Position numbers and translations under genes: made by a program
From: Streptomyces cinnamoneus
GTDB taxonomy: Bacteria > Actinomycetota > Actinomycetes > Streptomycetales > Streptomycetaceae
Length of the DNA stretch: 64,000 nucleotides
Reading direction: 5' to 3'
Assembly: GCF_014650495.1 (NCBI RefSeq)
Contig: NZ_BMVB01000009.1
Coordinates: 186,001-250,000 of the forward strand
Notes under the pieces: generated by a model
What the model was told of the DNA's origin: nothing
The model's input: the letters and a program-made list of their open reading frames with translations, nothing else
Database searches by the model: none
In this document: in pieces, positions 44,495-54,728 of the stretch
How positions within the stretch are numbered: the first letter of the stretch is position 1
Layout: each line of letters begins with the position of its first letter

Positions 44495-45703
44495 ATGGGC
44501 GTGGAGACTCCGGGGTCGCAGTCGTCGCTGCACCGGGCCAACCTGGAGCGGGTCGTGCGCGCGGTGCGCATGGCGGGGTCGCTCACCCAGGCGGAGATCG
44601 CCCGGTCCACCGGGCTGTCGGCGGCCACCGTCTCCAACATCGTCCGGGAGCTCAAGGACGGCGGAACGGTCGAGGTCACCCCCACGTCCTCCGGTGGGCG
44701 ACGGGCCCGCAGCGTCTCCCTCTCCGGTGACGCCGGCATCGTCGTAGGGGTTGATTTCGGACATACCCACCTGAGGGTGGCCATCGGCAACCTGGCCCAC
44801 CAGGTGCTGGCCGAGGAGGCCGAGCCGCTGGACGTGGACGCCTCCGCGGCGCAGGGGCTGGCCCGTGCGGAACACCTGGTCACCAGCCTGATCAAGGCGG
44901 CGGGCATCAGCCCGCGCAAGATCGTCGGGGTGGGTCTCGGTGTGCCGGGCCCGATCGACGTGGAGTCCGGCGTGCTCGGCTCGACCGCGATCCTGCCGGG
45001 CTGGGCGGGCACCAACCCGCGCGACGACCTCGCCGCCCGCCTCGACGTCCCGGTGCACGTCGACAACGACGCCAACCTCGGCGCCCTCGGCGAGCTGGTC
45101 TGGGGTGCCGGCCGCGGCGCCCGCGACCTGGCCTACATCAAGGTGGCCAGCGGCGTCGGCGCCGGCCTGGTGATCAACGGGGAGATCTACCGCGGCCCGG
45201 GCGGCACCGCCGGCGAGATCGGCCACATCACCCTGGACGAGTCCGGGCCGGTGTGCCGGTGCGGCAACCGCGGCTGCCTGGAGACGTTCACCGCCGCCCG
45301 GTACGTCCTGCCGCTCCTCCACTCGGCCCACGGCGCGGACCTGACCGTCACCCGCATGGTGCGGCTCGCGCAGGAGGGCGACCCGGGCTGCCGACGGGTC
45401 ATTTCGGACGTCGGCCGGCACATCGGCAGCGGTGTGGCGAACCTGTGCAATCTGCTCAATCCCAGCCGGGTCGTGCTCGGCGGCGACCTCGCGGACTCCG
45501 GCGAGCTGGTGCTCGCCCCCATCCGCGAGTCCGTCTCGCGGTACGCGATCCCCAGCGCCGCCCGGCAGTTGGAGGTCGTGCCCGGAGCCCTGGGCGGCCG
45601 CGCCGAGGTGCTGGGTGCCCTGGCGCTCGTCCTCAGCGAAATGGGCGATTCGTCATTGCTCGACGAAACGCTGCCCGCTCATGCGCCCCTCCTGAATCGA
45701 TAG
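44495..45703 (+). CDS. rok7B7: ROK family transcriptional regulator, Rok7B7-like
   Basis: 402 residues from the ATG at 44495, with GGGAG 5 bases upstream. N-terminal winged helix (LTQAEIARSTGLSAATVSNIVRELKDGG), then the sugar-kinase-like ROK domain with VVGVDFGHTHLRVAIG, VGVGLGVPGPID, GTAGEIGHI and the zinc-binding CRCGNRGCLE motif. Position directly upstream of xylFGH matches the S. coelicolor regulator Rok7B7, which, as I recall, affects xylose uptake, carbon catabolite control and antibiotic production. The likely target is the inverted repeat at 45735-45761. Confidence 0.9.
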   Translation: MGVETPGSQSSLHRANLERVVRAVRMAGSLTQAEIARSTGLSAATVSNIVRELKDGGTVEVTPTSSGGRRARSVSLSGDAGIVVGVDFGHTHLRVAIGNLAHQVLAEEAEPLDVDASAAQGLARAEHLVTSLIKAAGISPRKIVGVGLGVPGPIDVESGVLGSTAILPGWAGTNPRDDLAARLDVPVHVDNDANLGALGELVWGAGRGARDLAYIKVASGVGAGLVINGEIYRGPGGTAGEIGHITLDESGPVCRCGNRGCLETFTAARYVLPLLHSAHGADLTVTRMVRLAQEGDPGCRRVISDVGRHIGSGVANLCNLLNPSRVVLGGDLADSGELVLAPIRESVSRYAIPSAARQLEVVPGALGGRAEVLGALALVLSEMGDSSLLDETLPAHAPLLNR

Positions 45704-45734
45704 ACCCGCGCGCGTCTCTTGAGTTCAAACAGAT

Positions 45735-45761
45735 AACGAATGGCATCGTTGCCATCTCGTT
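45735..45761. promoter_or_regulatory. Inverted repeat upstream of xylF, candidate Rok7B7 site
   Basis: AACGA-A-TGGCA / TGCCA-TC-TCGTT around a 4-base centre, within an A/T-rich patch between rok7B7 and xylF, about 95 bases before the xylF start. GTTAAGAATTTAC next to it is also quasi-palindromic. ROK proteins favour A/T-rich inverted repeats; this assignment is inferred. Confidence 0.55.
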
Positions 45762-45855
45762 AAGAATTTACTTCTTGACGCTTCTTTGGCGGCCGAGTTG
45801 ACTTCCAGCCACCTCGGCCGCAACGACGCGGCCTCGTCAGGGAGGTATCTGCAAT

Positions 45856-46965
45856 ATGAACTCGCATCTGCGTCGTGCAGCCGTCGCCGCGGCCGCCGTA
45901 TCGATGGCCGTCGCTCTCGCCGCCTGTGGCAGCGCCAAGGAGGCCGGCAACGGCGGGGAGAAGAAGCAGGACAAGAAGGGCCCGCTGACCATCGGGCTGC
46001 TCCTGCCGGAGAACCAGACCGCCCGCTACGAGCGCTTCGACAAGCCGCTGATCGAAAAGAAGATCAAGGAACTGGCGGGCGCGGACGCCGTCGTCCTCTA
46101 CGAGAACGCCAAGCAGGACGCCTCGGTCCAGCAGCAGCAGGTCGACACGATGATCACCAAGAAGGTCGACGCGCTGATCGTCGACGCGGTGGACGCGAAG
46201 TCGATCGCGAGCTCGGTGAAGAAGGCCAACGACAAGGGCATCCCCGTCGTCGCCTACGACCGCCTGGCCGAGGGCCCGGTCAAGGCGTACACCTCCGTCG
46301 ACAACGAGCGCGTCGGCAAGATCCAGGGCGAGTCGCTGCTCAAGGAGCTCGGCGACAACGCCTCCAAGGGCCAGATCGTGATGATGAACGGCGCGATCAC
46401 CGACCCCAACGCCAAGATGTACAAGGACGGCGCCCACTCCGTGCTCGACGGCAAGGTCAAGGTCGGCAAGGAGTACGACACCAAGGAGTGGAAGCCGGAG
46501 AACGCCAACGAGAACATGAAGGGCGCCATCTCCTCCCTGGGCAAGGACGAGATCGTCGGCGTCTACTCCGCCAACGACGGCATGGCCGGCGGCATCATCA
46601 CCGCCCTCAAGAGCGCCGGCTTCGACAAGCTCCCGCCGGTCACCGGCCAGGACGCCGAGCTCTCCGCCGTCCAGCGGATCCTCTCGGACGAGCAGTTCAT
46701 GAGCGTCTACAAGCCGTACAAGCCCGAGGCCGACGCCGCCGCCGAGCTGGCCGTCGCCCTCGCCCAGGGCAAGGGCACCGACGCGGTCGCCAAGTCCACC
46801 GTCGACAGCGGCACCCAGAAGAAGATCCCCGCCGTGATCGTCACGCCCTTCGCGCTGACCAAGGCGGACATCGGCCAGTACGTCGGCAAGGAGGGCTTCT
46901 TCACCCTGAACGAGATCTGCACCGAGAAGTACAAGGCGCAGTGCGACCAGGCCGGACTGAAGTAA
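45856..46965 (+). CDS. xylF: XylF-like sugar ABC transporter substrate-binding lipoprotein
   Basis: 369 residues. Lipoprotein signal peptide ending at lipobox LAAC. The rest is a periplasmic-binding-protein type I fold of the ribose/xylose class (IGLLLPENQTARYERFDKPL, DALIVDAVDAKSI, PVVAYDRLAEGPVKAYTSVD, VGVYSANDGMAGGII, VTGQDAELSAVQRI). It captures sugar, probably xylose, outside the membrane. First gene of the xylFGH operon behind a candidate ROK operator. Confidence 0.92.
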   Translation: MNSHLRRAAVAAAAVSMAVALAACGSAKEAGNGGEKKQDKKGPLTIGLLLPENQTARYERFDKPLIEKKIKELAGADAVVLYENAKQDASVQQQQVDTMITKKVDALIVDAVDAKSIASSVKKANDKGIPVVAYDRLAEGPVKAYTSVDNERVGKIQGESLLKELGDNASKGQIVMMNGAITDPNAKMYKDGAHSVLDGKVKVGKEYDTKEWKPENANENMKGAISSLGKDEIVGVYSANDGMAGGIITALKSAGFDKLPPVTGQDAELSAVQRILSDEQFMSVYKPYKPEADAAAELAVALAQGKGTDAVAKSTVDSGTQKKIPAVIVTPFALTKADIGQYVGKEGFFTLNEICTEKYKAQCDQAGLK

Positions 46966-47011
46966 GCCCCCAGGCTGCCGCCTCGTCGAGGCGGTGAAGG
47001 AGATGATTCAC

Positions 47012-47875
47012 GTGTCCGCTACGCCCGTGCTGGCGTTGCGCGGAGTCTCCAAGCGGTTCGGTGCCGTCCAGGCGCTCACCGACGTAGAGCTGGAGATCCA
47101 CCCCGGCGAGGTGGTCGCCCTGGTCGGCGACAACGGCGCCGGCAAGTCCACCCTCGTCAAGACCATCGCCGGAGTGGGACCCGCCGACGACGGCGTCGTC
47201 GAGTGGGAGGGGAGGCCCGTCACCGTCGACCGGCCGCACGTCGCCCAGGAACTGGGCATCGCGACCGTCTACCAGGACCTCGCGCTGTGCGACAACCTCG
47301 ACGTCGTCGGCAACCTCTTCCTCGGCCGCGAGATCGTGCGCGCCGGAGTGCTGGACGAGGTGGAGATGGAGCGCCGCGCCCGCGAGCTGCTCTCCACCCT
47401 CTCCATCCGCATCCCCAGCGTCCGCATCCCGATCGCCTCGCTCTCCGGCGGGCAGCGGCAGACCGTCGCCATCGCCCGCTCGCTGCTGGGCGACCCCAAG
47501 GTCGTCATCCTCGACGAGCCGACCGCCGCCCTCGGCGTCGAACAGACCGCGCAGGTCCTCGACCTGGTCGAGCGGCTGCGCGAGCGGGGCCTGGGCGTCA
47601 TCCTCATCAGCCACAACATGGCCGATGTGAAGGCCGTCGCGGACCGGGTCGCGGTACTGCGCCTCGGGCGCAACAACGGCACCTTCGATGTGCGGACGAC
47701 CTCCCAGGAAGAGATCATCTCCGCCATCACGGGCGCCACGGACAACGCCGTCACCCGCCGCCGTGCCCGCTCCGCGGAGGCCGCCGGTGCCGCCCAGGCC
47801 GGCACGGCGGGCGAGGCGGCGAAGAGCATCCCGGCCGACCACGCCGACGAGCCCGAGAAGGAGGCGGGCGCATGA
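47012..47875 (+). CDS. xylG: XylG-like ABC transporter ATP-binding protein (single ATPase domain)
   Basis: 287 residues from the GTG at 47012, with AAGGAG 9 bases before it; the in-frame ATG at 47003 would sit directly on the ribosome-binding site. Walker [10 protein letters not shown], signature LSGGQRQ, Walker B VVILDEPT and switch His ISHN are intact. Enterobacterial XylG carries two ATPase halves (about 500 residues); this has one plus a C-terminal Ala-rich tail, so it must work as a homodimer. It overlaps xylH by ATGA. Confidence 0.92.
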   Translation: MSATPVLALRGVSKRFGAVQALTDVELEIHPGEVVALVGDNGAGKSTLVKTIAGVGPADDGVVEWEGRPVTVDRPHVAQELGIATVYQDLALCDNLDVVGNLFLGREIVRAGVLDEVEMERRARELLSTLSIRIPSVRIPIASLSGGQRQTVAIARSLLGDPKVVILDEPTAALGVEQTAQVLDLVERLRERGLGVILISHNMADVKAVADRVAVLRLGRNNGTFDVRTTSQEEIISAITGATDNAVTRRRARSAEAAGAAQAGTAGEAAKSIPADHADEPEKEAGA

Positions 47876-49167
47876 CCACCAAGCTGCCCACGTCGTCCCC
47901 CGAGCCGGCCGCCGACGGCAACGGCCAGGCCCCCGCCCACGACGCCGTCCCCGCCGTCGACCCGCGCCTGCTCGTCCGCGAGGAGGGCTTCGCCGGCTAC
48001 TGGGGCGAGTTCCGCCGCAAGCTGCGCAGCGGCGAGCTCGGCTCGCTGCCCGTGGTCGTCGGGCTGCTCGTCATCGGCCTGGTCTTCCAGCTGCAGGACT
48101 CCGCCTTCCTGGGCGCCGAGAACCTCTCCAACCTCTTCGTCACCGCCGCCGGCACCGGCCTGATCGCCGTCGGCATCGTCTTCGTGCTGATCCTCGGGGA
48201 GATCGACCTCTCCGTGGGCTCGGTCAGCGGCCTGGCCGCGGCGACCTTCGCCGTGCTCAACGTCAACCACGGCATGCCGGAGTGGCTCGCCCTGGTCCTG
48301 GCGATCCTCTCCGGCACGCTCGTCGGCGCCCTGCACGGGTTCTTCTTCGCCCGCATCGGCGTGCCGGCCTTCGTCGTCACCCTGGCCGGCCTGCTCGGCT
48401 GGAACGGCCTGATGCTCCAGGTGCTGGGCTCCAACGGCACCATCAACCTCGACGACTCGGGGCTGGTCGCCGGGCTGACCAACCACTACTTCAGCGACGT
48501 CGCGGCGGCCTACGGGCTGGCCACGCTGGCCGTGGCGGGCTTCTTCCTGACCTCCTGGCGCGAGAGCCGGCGGCGCGAGGCGGCCGGCGTCCCCAGCCGC
48601 CCGATGAGCGAGCTGGTGCTGCGGACGGTCGCCCTGGCGGTGCCCGCCTACGTGGTGGCGTGGCTGTTCAACCAGTACAAGGGCCTGCCGCTGGCCGTGG
48701 TGATCTTCATCGGGATCGTCGTCGCGCTGGACTTCGTGCTGCGCCGCACGTCCTACGGGCGGAAGGTCTTCGCCCTGGGCGGCAGCGTCGAGGCGGCCAG
48801 CCGGGCCGGCATCAACGTCGCGGCGGTCCGGATCTCCGTCTTCGCGCTCTCGGGCACGATGGCGGCGCTCGGCGGCATGTTCCTGGCCTCCCAGATCAAC
48901 GCCGCCAACCAGTCCTCCGGAGCCGGCAGCCTGCTGATGAACGCCATCGCGGCGGCCGTCATCGGCGGCACCAGCCTCTTCGGCGGGCGCGGCAAGACCT
49001 GGTCGGCGCTGCTGGGCGTGCTGGTGATCCAGTCCATCGCCTCCGGCATGGCCCTGCTGGGCATCGCCTCGGCGGTCCAGTACATGATCACCGGCGCGGT
49101 GCTGCTGGCCGCCGTGGTGATCGACTCCCTCTCCCGCCGGACCCAGAAGACGGCCGGACGGGCGTAG
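47872..49167 (+). CDS. xylH: XylH-like sugar ABC transporter permease
   Basis: 431 residues. ATG overlaps the xylG stop, with GGAGG about 6 bases upstream. A soluble N-terminal tail of about 60 residues is followed by ten or so membrane helices of the ribose/xylose (RbsC/XylH) family, for example [20 protein letters not shown] and [15 protein letters not shown]. Forms the channel of the XylFGH importer. Confidence 0.92.
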   Translation: MTTKLPTSSPEPAADGNGQAPAHDAVPAVDPRLLVREEGFAGYWGEFRRKLRSGELGSLPVVVGLLVIGLVFQLQDSAFLGAENLSNLFVTAAGTGLIAVGIVFVLILGEIDLSVGSVSGLAAATFAVLNVNHGMPEWLALVLAILSGTLVGALHGFFFARIGVPAFVVTLAGLLGWNGLMLQVLGSNGTINLDDSGLVAGLTNHYFSDVAAAYGLATLAVAGFFLTSWRESRRREAAGVPSRPMSELVLRTVALAVPAYVVAWLFNQYKGLPLAVVIFIGIVVALDFVLRRTSYGRKVFALGGSVEAASRAGINVAAVRISVFALSGTMAALGGMFLASQINAANQSSGAGSLLMNAIAAAVIGGTSLFGGRGKTWSALLGVLVIQSIASGMALLGIASAVQYMITGAVLLAAVVIDSLSRRTQKTAGRA

Positions 49168-49184
49168 GGCTCGTACGTACGAAC

Positions 49185-49220
49185 GGGTGGGCCCCGGACC
49201 GGCGCGTCCGGGGCCCACCC
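49185..49220 (+). terminator. Terminator of the xylFGH operon
   Basis: 14-base perfect arms (49185-49198 and 49207-49220), 8-base loop, starting 17 bases after the stop. Confidence 0.88.
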
Positions 49221-49324
49221 CTGCCCTTTCGGGCGGTTTGGGGCCCCGCTGGACCGATTGTGCGATGCCGGTCGCATCACCCGTTCATCGCCACAGCGGG
49301 CGGAAGATTAGACTCGACGGATCT

Positions 49325-49344
49325 AGAAGCTTATGAAAGCTTCT
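49325..49344. promoter_or_regulatory. 20-bp inverted repeat upstream of dxs
   Basis: AGAAGCTT-ATGA-AAGCTTCT is a perfect repeat in an A/T-rich island ending about 40 bases before the dxs start. A third AGCTTCT follows at 49348-49354. It could be an operator or a leader hairpin. No regulator can be named. Confidence 0.6.
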
Positions 49345-49385
49345 GCAGCTTCTATAAGCCGACAGCTTCGATGAAGGAGGCACGG

Positions 49386-51329
49386 GTGGCCCTGCTGACC
49401 CGCATCAGGGAACCGCGCGACCTGGACCGGTTGACCCCGGAGCAGCTCGACCGGCTGGCGGCGGAGATCCGCACCTTCCTCGTCGACGCCGTCTCCAAGA
49501 CCGGTGGCCACCTCGGGCCCAACCTCGGCGTGGTCGAGCTGACCATCGCCCTGCACCGCGTCTTCGACTCGCCGAAGGACAAGATCCTCTTCGACACGGG
49601 TCACCAGTCCTACGTCCACAAGGTCCTCACCGGCCGCCAGGACTTCTCGAAGCTGCGCGCCAAGGGCGGCCTGTCCGGCTACCCCTCGCGGGCGGAGTCC
49701 GACCACGACGTCATCGAGAACAGCCACGCCTCCACGGTCCTGGGCTGGGCCGACGGCCTCGCCAAGGCCAACCAGGTCCTCGGCAAGGACGACCACGTCG
49801 TCGCGGTCATCGGTGACGGCGCCCTGACCGGCGGCATGGCCTGGGAGGCGCTCAACAACATCGCCGTGGCCAAGGACCGCCCGCTCGTCATCGTCGTCAA
49901 CGACAACGAGCGCTCCTACGAGCCCACCATCGGCGGCCTCGCCAACCACCTGGCGACCCTGCGCACCACCGACGGCTACGAGCGCTTCCTGGCCCGCGGC
50001 AAGGACCTGCTGGAGCGCACCCCGGTCGTCGGCAAGCCCCTCTACGAGACGCTGCACGGCGCGAAGAAGGGCCTGAAGGACTTCATCGCCCCGCAGGGCA
50101 TGTTCGAGGACCTCGGCCTGAAGTACGTCGGCCCGATCGACGGCCACGACATCGAGGCCCTGGAGTCCGCGCTCCAGCGCGCCAAGCGCTTCGGCGGCCC
50201 CGTCCTCGTGCACTGCCTCACCCAGAAGGGCCGCGGCTACAAGCACGCCGAGCAGAACGAGGCCGACCGCTTCCACGGCATCGGCGCCATCCACCCCGAC
50301 ACCGGCCTGCCCGTCGCCTCCGGCGGCGCCAGCTGGACCTCGGTCTTCGCCGACGAGATGGTCAAGCTCGGCCAGGAGCGCCAGGACATCGTCGCCATCA
50401 CGGCGGCCATGATGCAGCCGGTGGGCCTGGGCAAGTTCGCCAAGGCGTTCCCCGAGCGCGTCTACGACGTCGGCATCGCCGAGCAGCACGCCGCCACGTC
50501 CGCGGCCGGCCTCGCCACCGGCGGTCTGCACCCGGTCTTCGCCGTCTACGCGACCTTCCTCAACCGCGCCTTCGACCAGGTGCTGATGGACGTGGCCCTG
50601 CACCGGTGCGGCGTCACCTTCGTCCTGGACCGGGCGGGCGTCACCGGTGACGACGGCGCCTCGCACAACGGCATGTGGGACATGTCGATCCTGCAGGTCG
50701 TCCCCGGTCTGCGCATCGCCGCCCCGCGCGACGCCGACCAGGTCCGCGCCCAGCTGCGCGAGGCCGTCGAGGTCAAGGACGCGCCCACCGTCGTGCGCTA
50801 CTCCAAGGGCACCGTCGGCCCGGCCGTCGAGGCCGTGGGCCGCGTCGGCGGCATGGACGTCCTCCGCGAGCCCGCCGAGGGCACGGCCCGGCCCGACGTC
50901 CTCATCGTCTCCGTCGGCGCGCTGGCCCCCATGTGCCTGGAGGTCGCCGACCTCCTCGACAAGCAGGGCATCTCCGCCACCGTCGTCGACCCCCGCTGGG
51001 TCAAGCCCGTCGACGAGGCCCTGCCCGGCCTCGCCGCGAAGCACCGCGTCGTCGTCACCGTCGAGGACAACGGCCGCGTGGGCGGCGTCGGCGCGGCCGT
51101 CGCGCAGGCGCTGCGCGACGCGGGCGTCGACCTGCCGCTGCGCGACTTCGGCATCCCGCCGCGCTTCCTCGACCACGCCTCCCGCAAGGAGATCATGGCC
51201 GAGATCGGGCTCACCGCCCCCGACATCGCCCGTCAGGTCACCGGGCTCGTCGCCAAGCTGGACGGCCGCTTCGACGACGAGGCGGCCGAGGCCGCCGCCG
51301 GGGAGCCCGCCGAGGCCGTACGCGACTGA
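49386..51329 (+). CDS. dxs: 1-deoxy-D-xylulose-5-phosphate synthase
   Basis: 647 residues from the GTG at 49386, 6-7 bases after GGAGG; an ATG at 49371 is in frame but overlaps that site. Transketolase-like ThDP enzyme joining pyruvate and glyceraldehyde 3-phosphate, first step of the MEP isoprenoid pathway. Visible: [18 protein letters not shown], the ThDP/metal motif [23 protein letters not shown], and GIAEQHAAT with the catalytic Glu in the pyrimidine-binding domain. Streptomycetes often have two dxs genes; this corresponds to the chromosomal-core copy. Confidence 0.96.
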   Translation: MALLTRIREPRDLDRLTPEQLDRLAAEIRTFLVDAVSKTGGHLGPNLGVVELTIALHRVFDSPKDKILFDTGHQSYVHKVLTGRQDFSKLRAKGGLSGYPSRAESDHDVIENSHASTVLGWADGLAKANQVLGKDDHVVAVIGDGALTGGMAWEALNNIAVAKDRPLVIVVNDNERSYEPTIGGLANHLATLRTTDGYERFLARGKDLLERTPVVGKPLYETLHGAKKGLKDFIAPQGMFEDLGLKYVGPIDGHDIEALESALQRAKRFGGPVLVHCLTQKGRGYKHAEQNEADRFHGIGAIHPDTGLPVASGGASWTSVFADEMVKLGQERQDIVAITAAMMQPVGLGKFAKAFPERVYDVGIAEQHAATSAAGLATGGLHPVFAVYATFLNRAFDQVLMDVALHRCGVTFVLDRAGVTGDDGASHNGMWDMSILQVVPGLRIAAPRDADQVRAQLREAVEVKDAPTVVRYSKGTVGPAVEAVGRVGGMDVLREPAEGTARPDVLIVSVGALAPMCLEVADLLDKQGISATVVDPRWVKPVDEALPGLAAKHRVVVTVEDNGRVGGVGAAVAQALRDAGVDLPLRDFGIPPRFLDHASRKEIMAEIGLTAPDIARQVTGLVAKLDGRFDDEAAEAAAGEPAEAVRD

Positions 51330-51354
51330 CCGCAGCGCGCACGCCCGTTCGTCC

Positions 51355-51397
51355 AGGGCCGGCCGGCCACCCCTTTCCGGGTGGTCCGGTCGGCCCT
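51355..51397 (+). terminator. Terminator of dxs
   Basis: 19-base arms with two imperfect pairs (51355-51373 and 51379-51397), 25 bases after the stop. Confidence 0.75.
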
Positions 51398-51536
51398 TCG
51401 GCATGGATGCGCCTGTCCTCCATCGGGTGAATCCTGGACGGGGCGGCTGTCGCCGCCCCTGCAGGGCCCGGATCATCGCGCACACTCGACCGGTTCAGGG
51501 AGGCCGAGTGGAGCCGAGCAGCGTGGAGGTGAGCCG

Positions 51537-53066
51537 ATGAGCACAGAGCATCCCGTCCGGAGCGGCCGCGGCCGGAGCAGCATGTTCCGGACCAAGACGG
51601 TGGAGCAGTCCATCCAGGACACCGAGGAGCCGGAGCACGCGCTACGCAAGGACCTCTCCGCCTTCGACCTCACCGTCTTCGGCGTCGGTGTCGTCATCGG
51701 CACCGGCATCTTCGTCCTCACCGGCAAGGTCGCCAAGGAGAACGCCGGGCCCTCGGTGGCGCTGGCCTTCGTCCTCGCCGGCATCGTGTGCGGGCTCGCG
51801 GCACTGTGCTACGCCGAGTTCGCCTCCACCGTGCCGGTGGCCGGGTCCGCGTACACCTTCTCGTACGCCTCGCTCGGCGAGCTGCCCGCCTGGATCATCG
51901 GCTGGGACCTCGTCCTGGAGCTGGCGCTGGGCTGCGCCGTGGTGGCCGTCGGCTGGTCCGGCTACATCCAGTCGCTGATGGCCAACGCCGGCTGGCACCT
52001 GCCGCAGGAGCTGGCCGGGGTGCACGAGGGCGCCTTCGGCTTCGACATCCTCGCCGCCGCCCTTGTCCTGCTGCTGACGGGCATCCTCGTCGCCGGAATG
52101 AAGCTGTCCTCGCGGGTGACGGCGGTCGTGGTCGCGGTGAAGGTCACCGTCGTCCTCATCGTCATCTTCGTCGGCGCCTTCTTCATCACCGGCGCCAACT
52201 ACCACCCGTTCGTCCCGCCCGCCAAGGGAGCCGAGGAAGCGGGCGGGCTCGCCGCCCCGCTCGTACAGGTGATGTTCGGCTTCACCCCGTCCAACTTCGG
52301 CGTCATGGGCATCTTCTCGGCCGCCGCCGTCGTCTTCTTCGCCTTCATCGGCTTCGACATCGTCGCCACCGCCGCCGAGGAGACCCGCAACCCCCAGCGC
52401 GACCTGCCGCGCGGCATCCTCGGCTCGCTCGCCATCTGCACGGTGCTCTACGTGGCCGTGTCCATCGTCGTCACCGGCATGCAGAAGTACGACACGCTCT
52501 CCACGAAGGCACCGCTCGCCGACGCCTTCAAGGTCGTCGGCCACCCCTTCTGGGCGGGGCTGATCAGCTTCGGCGCGGTCGTCGGCCTCACCTCCGTCTG
52601 CATGATCCTGCTGCTGGGCCAGAGCCGGGTGTTCTTCGCCATGAGCCGCGACGGCCTGCTCCCGCGCTTCTTCTCCATCGTCCACCCCCGCTACGGCACG
52701 CCCTACCGGTCGACGATCCTGCTCGGCGTGGTCGTCGCCGTGGTCGCGGGCTTCACCTCGATCGACGTGCTGGCCGAACTGGTCAACATCGGCACGCTCT
52801 TCGCGTTCGTCGTCGTGGCGCTCGGCGTGATCATCCTGCGCCGCACCCGGCCCGACCTGCCGCGCGCCTTCCGCACCCCGTTCGTGCCCTTCGTCCCCGT
52901 GCTGTCCGTGGCCGCCTCGCTGTGGCTCATGCTCAACCTGCCCGCCGAGACCTGGGTGCGGTTCGCCGTCTGGATGCTCATCGGCGTCGTCGTGTACCTC
53001 CTCTACGGCCGCCGCTCCAGCCGGGTGGCCGGGCATCCGCGCCGCCCGGAGCCGCCCGGGATCTGA
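51537..53066 (+). CDS. APC superfamily amino-acid permease (cationic amino-acid transporter type)
   Basis: 509 residues from the ATG at 51537, with GGAGGTGA 6 bases upstream. About twelve membrane helices. Helix 1 has the substrate-binding [13 protein letters not shown] motif and helix 6 region [20 protein letters not shown] is typical of the CAT branch. Imports amino acids with protons. Preceded by the dxs terminator and followed by its own hairpin, so it is probably a single transcription unit. Confidence 0.92.
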   Translation: MSTEHPVRSGRGRSSMFRTKTVEQSIQDTEEPEHALRKDLSAFDLTVFGVGVVIGTGIFVLTGKVAKENAGPSVALAFVLAGIVCGLAALCYAEFASTVPVAGSAYTFSYASLGELPAWIIGWDLVLELALGCAVVAVGWSGYIQSLMANAGWHLPQELAGVHEGAFGFDILAAALVLLLTGILVAGMKLSSRVTAVVVAVKVTVVLIVIFVGAFFITGANYHPFVPPAKGAEEAGGLAAPLVQVMFGFTPSNFGVMGIFSAAAVVFFAFIGFDIVATAAEETRNPQRDLPRGILGSLAICTVLYVAVSIVVTGMQKYDTLSTKAPLADAFKVVGHPFWAGLISFGAVVGLTSVCMILLLGQSRVFFAMSRDGLLPRFFSIVHPRYGTPYRSTILLGVVVAVVAGFTSIDVLAELVNIGTLFAFVVVALGVIILRRTRPDLPRAFRTPFVPFVPVLSVAASLWLMLNLPAETWVRFAVWMLIGVVVYLLYGRRSSRVAGHPRRPEPPGI

Positions 53067-53076
53067 CCCACCGGCC

Positions 53077-53100
53077 GCCCGGGGCCCGAAGGCCCCGGGC
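53077..53100. terminator. Terminator between permease and NYN gene
   Basis: Perfect 10-base GC arms (53077-53086 and 53091-53100) with a CGAA tetraloop, between convergent genes; it serves both. Confidence 0.85.
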
Positions 53101-53490
53101 CTACGGCCGGACCGTGCGCGGACCGGCCACCTCGGCGCCCAGGGCCCGCACCCGCGCCCGCAGCTCCCGGTCGGCCGTGACGACCACGCAGGGCCGCCCG
53201 GGCGTCCGGGCGGCCACCACCTCGACGATCCGGTCGTCCCCGCTGCCCGGGGCCGCCTCGACGCGCACCCCCGGCACGGCACCCACCCCGCGGGCCGCGC
53301 CCTCCACCACCAGCACGATCTCCAGCGGCCCGGCCGACGGGACGGGCACCCCCGCCGGCAGCCCGTCCACCGCGTACGCGGCGAGGGCGTCGCGCAGCCT
53401 CTCCGCCGCGCCCAGCCGGTCGCGCCACCAGCCGTCGGGCACGCAGCCGACGACATTCGCGGCATCCACGACAAGAAGAACAGGCGTCAT
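53101..53490 (-). CDS. NYN/PIN-like domain protein (YacP type)
   Basis: 129 residues. VVDAANVVGCVPDGWWRD at the N-terminus, GSGDDRIVEVV, and VVVTADRELRARVRALGAEV carry the spaced Asp residues of the PIN-like NYN ribonuclease fold. Homologues are often labelled NTP pyrophosphohydrolase without evidence. Likely an RNA-processing enzyme; target unknown. Confidence 0.78.
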   Translation of the reverse strand: MTPVLLVVDAANVVGCVPDGWWRDRLGAAERLRDALAAYAVDGLPAGVPVPSAGPLEIVLVVEGAARGVGAVPGVRVEAAPGSGDDRIVEVVAARTPGRPCVVVTADRELRARVRALGAEVAGPRTVRP

Positions 53491-53602
53491 GGCGACAGCC
53501 TCGCACGCCGTGCTGCGCCCGGAATCCGGAGCCGGGCACAGTGTTATTGTCGAGGGCCCACAAAGGAGGGCCCAGGGCCCCAGAGAGGCTGGTCAGCGAG
53601 TC

Positions 53603-54697
53603 ATGGCAGTGCGGACGGCCACCACGACCGGATGGTTGCTGCGGGGCGAGGACGGCCGGCTGACGGCCTACGCCGCGGCCCCGGGCGGCATCGTCCGCTG
53701 GACCGAGATGCGCCCCGGCGGACCGTGGACGGGACCCCAGCGCTTCGAGGTGCCCGGCCTGGAGCCCTACCTCTCGATAGCCCGCAGCGCCGAGGGATAC
53801 GTCTCCCTCGTCGGCGTGCGCCGCCGCGCCCACGAGGACGGCCGGGCCGAGACCGACGTCGTCTACGCCACCCAGTTCCAGACGGGCCGCGCGCTGACCA
53901 CCTGGCGCTCCATCGGCACGCCCTACGGCCAGGACTGGGAGCGCGCCGACCAGATCGGCGCCCCCACGGCCGTCGCGGACCGCGTGGGCCTGCACATCTA
54001 CTTCCGCAACGCCGGCCGCGGCGTGAGCGGCCGCCGCACGGACGCCCGCGGCATCTGGGGCCCCTGGCTCGACCTGCACGGCAGCCGCGTCCTCGACACC
54101 GGCGCCGCGGGCGTGAGCGCCGACGGCCGCGTCGAACTCCTCGCCTCCACCGCCGACAGCGTGCTGCGCTGGCGCCAGGAGCAGCCCGGCGGCCCCATGA
54201 AGCGGGTTCCCGACACCGCCGCCAAGACCCAGCCCGCCGCCTTCACCTGCGCCCCGGCGGACGAGGGCCGCATCAGCCACTTCTGGCGCGCCGGCGCCGA
54301 CGGCGTGCTGCACGTCCAGCACCCCGCCGCCCCGGACCCCGAGGCCCCCGACACCGCCGGGTCCCCGGCCCCCGTCGCGCTGACCTCCCTCGGCACCGAC
54401 GGCACCGGACCGGTCGCCGTGCTGCGCACCACCCTGGACGGCCAGGAGTGCACCGTCCTCGCCCAGCGCTCCGCCTCGGGCCTGCCGGCCCTGGCCGCGT
54501 ACGCCGCGCAGGACGAGCCCGCCGCGGACGCCTCCTGGTCCGAGACGGGCGAGGAGTGCGTGGGGGCTCCCGCGCTGGCCCTCGACGCCGAAGGCCGCGT
54601 GGTCGCGGCCGTCATCGCCCCGGACGGCGGCCTGCGCGTGGCCCGCCAGCGCACGGACGCCCGCGGGCTGGCCCTGGGGGCCTGGGAGCGGGTCTGA
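53603..54697 (+). CDS. Conserved beta-propeller-like protein of unknown function
   Basis: 364 residues from the ATG at 53603. No signal peptide or membrane segment. The sequence is a run of beta-rich units with Trp-containing turns (LRGEDGRLTAYAAAPGGIVRW, RPGGPWTGPQRF, GRRTDARGIWGPW, SADGRVELLASTADSVLRW). They resemble sialidase/tachylectin-type propeller blades. Apparently cytoplasmic, which is unusual for such a fold. The ribosome-binding site is weak. Function not recognised. Confidence 0.7.
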   Translation: MAVRTATTTGWLLRGEDGRLTAYAAAPGGIVRWTEMRPGGPWTGPQRFEVPGLEPYLSIARSAEGYVSLVGVRRRAHEDGRAETDVVYATQFQTGRALTTWRSIGTPYGQDWERADQIGAPTAVADRVGLHIYFRNAGRGVSGRRTDARGIWGPWLDLHGSRVLDTGAAGVSADGRVELLASTADSVLRWRQEQPGGPMKRVPDTAAKTQPAAFTCAPADEGRISHFWRAGADGVLHVQHPAAPDPEAPDTAGSPAPVALTSLGTDGTGPVAVLRTTLDGQECTVLAQRSASGLPALAAYAAQDEPAADASWSETGEECVGAPALALDAEGRVVAAVIAPDGGLRVARQRTDARGLALGAWERV

Positions 54698-54728
54698 GCC
54701 GGCCGCGCCCCGGGCGGGCGCCTCGCGG

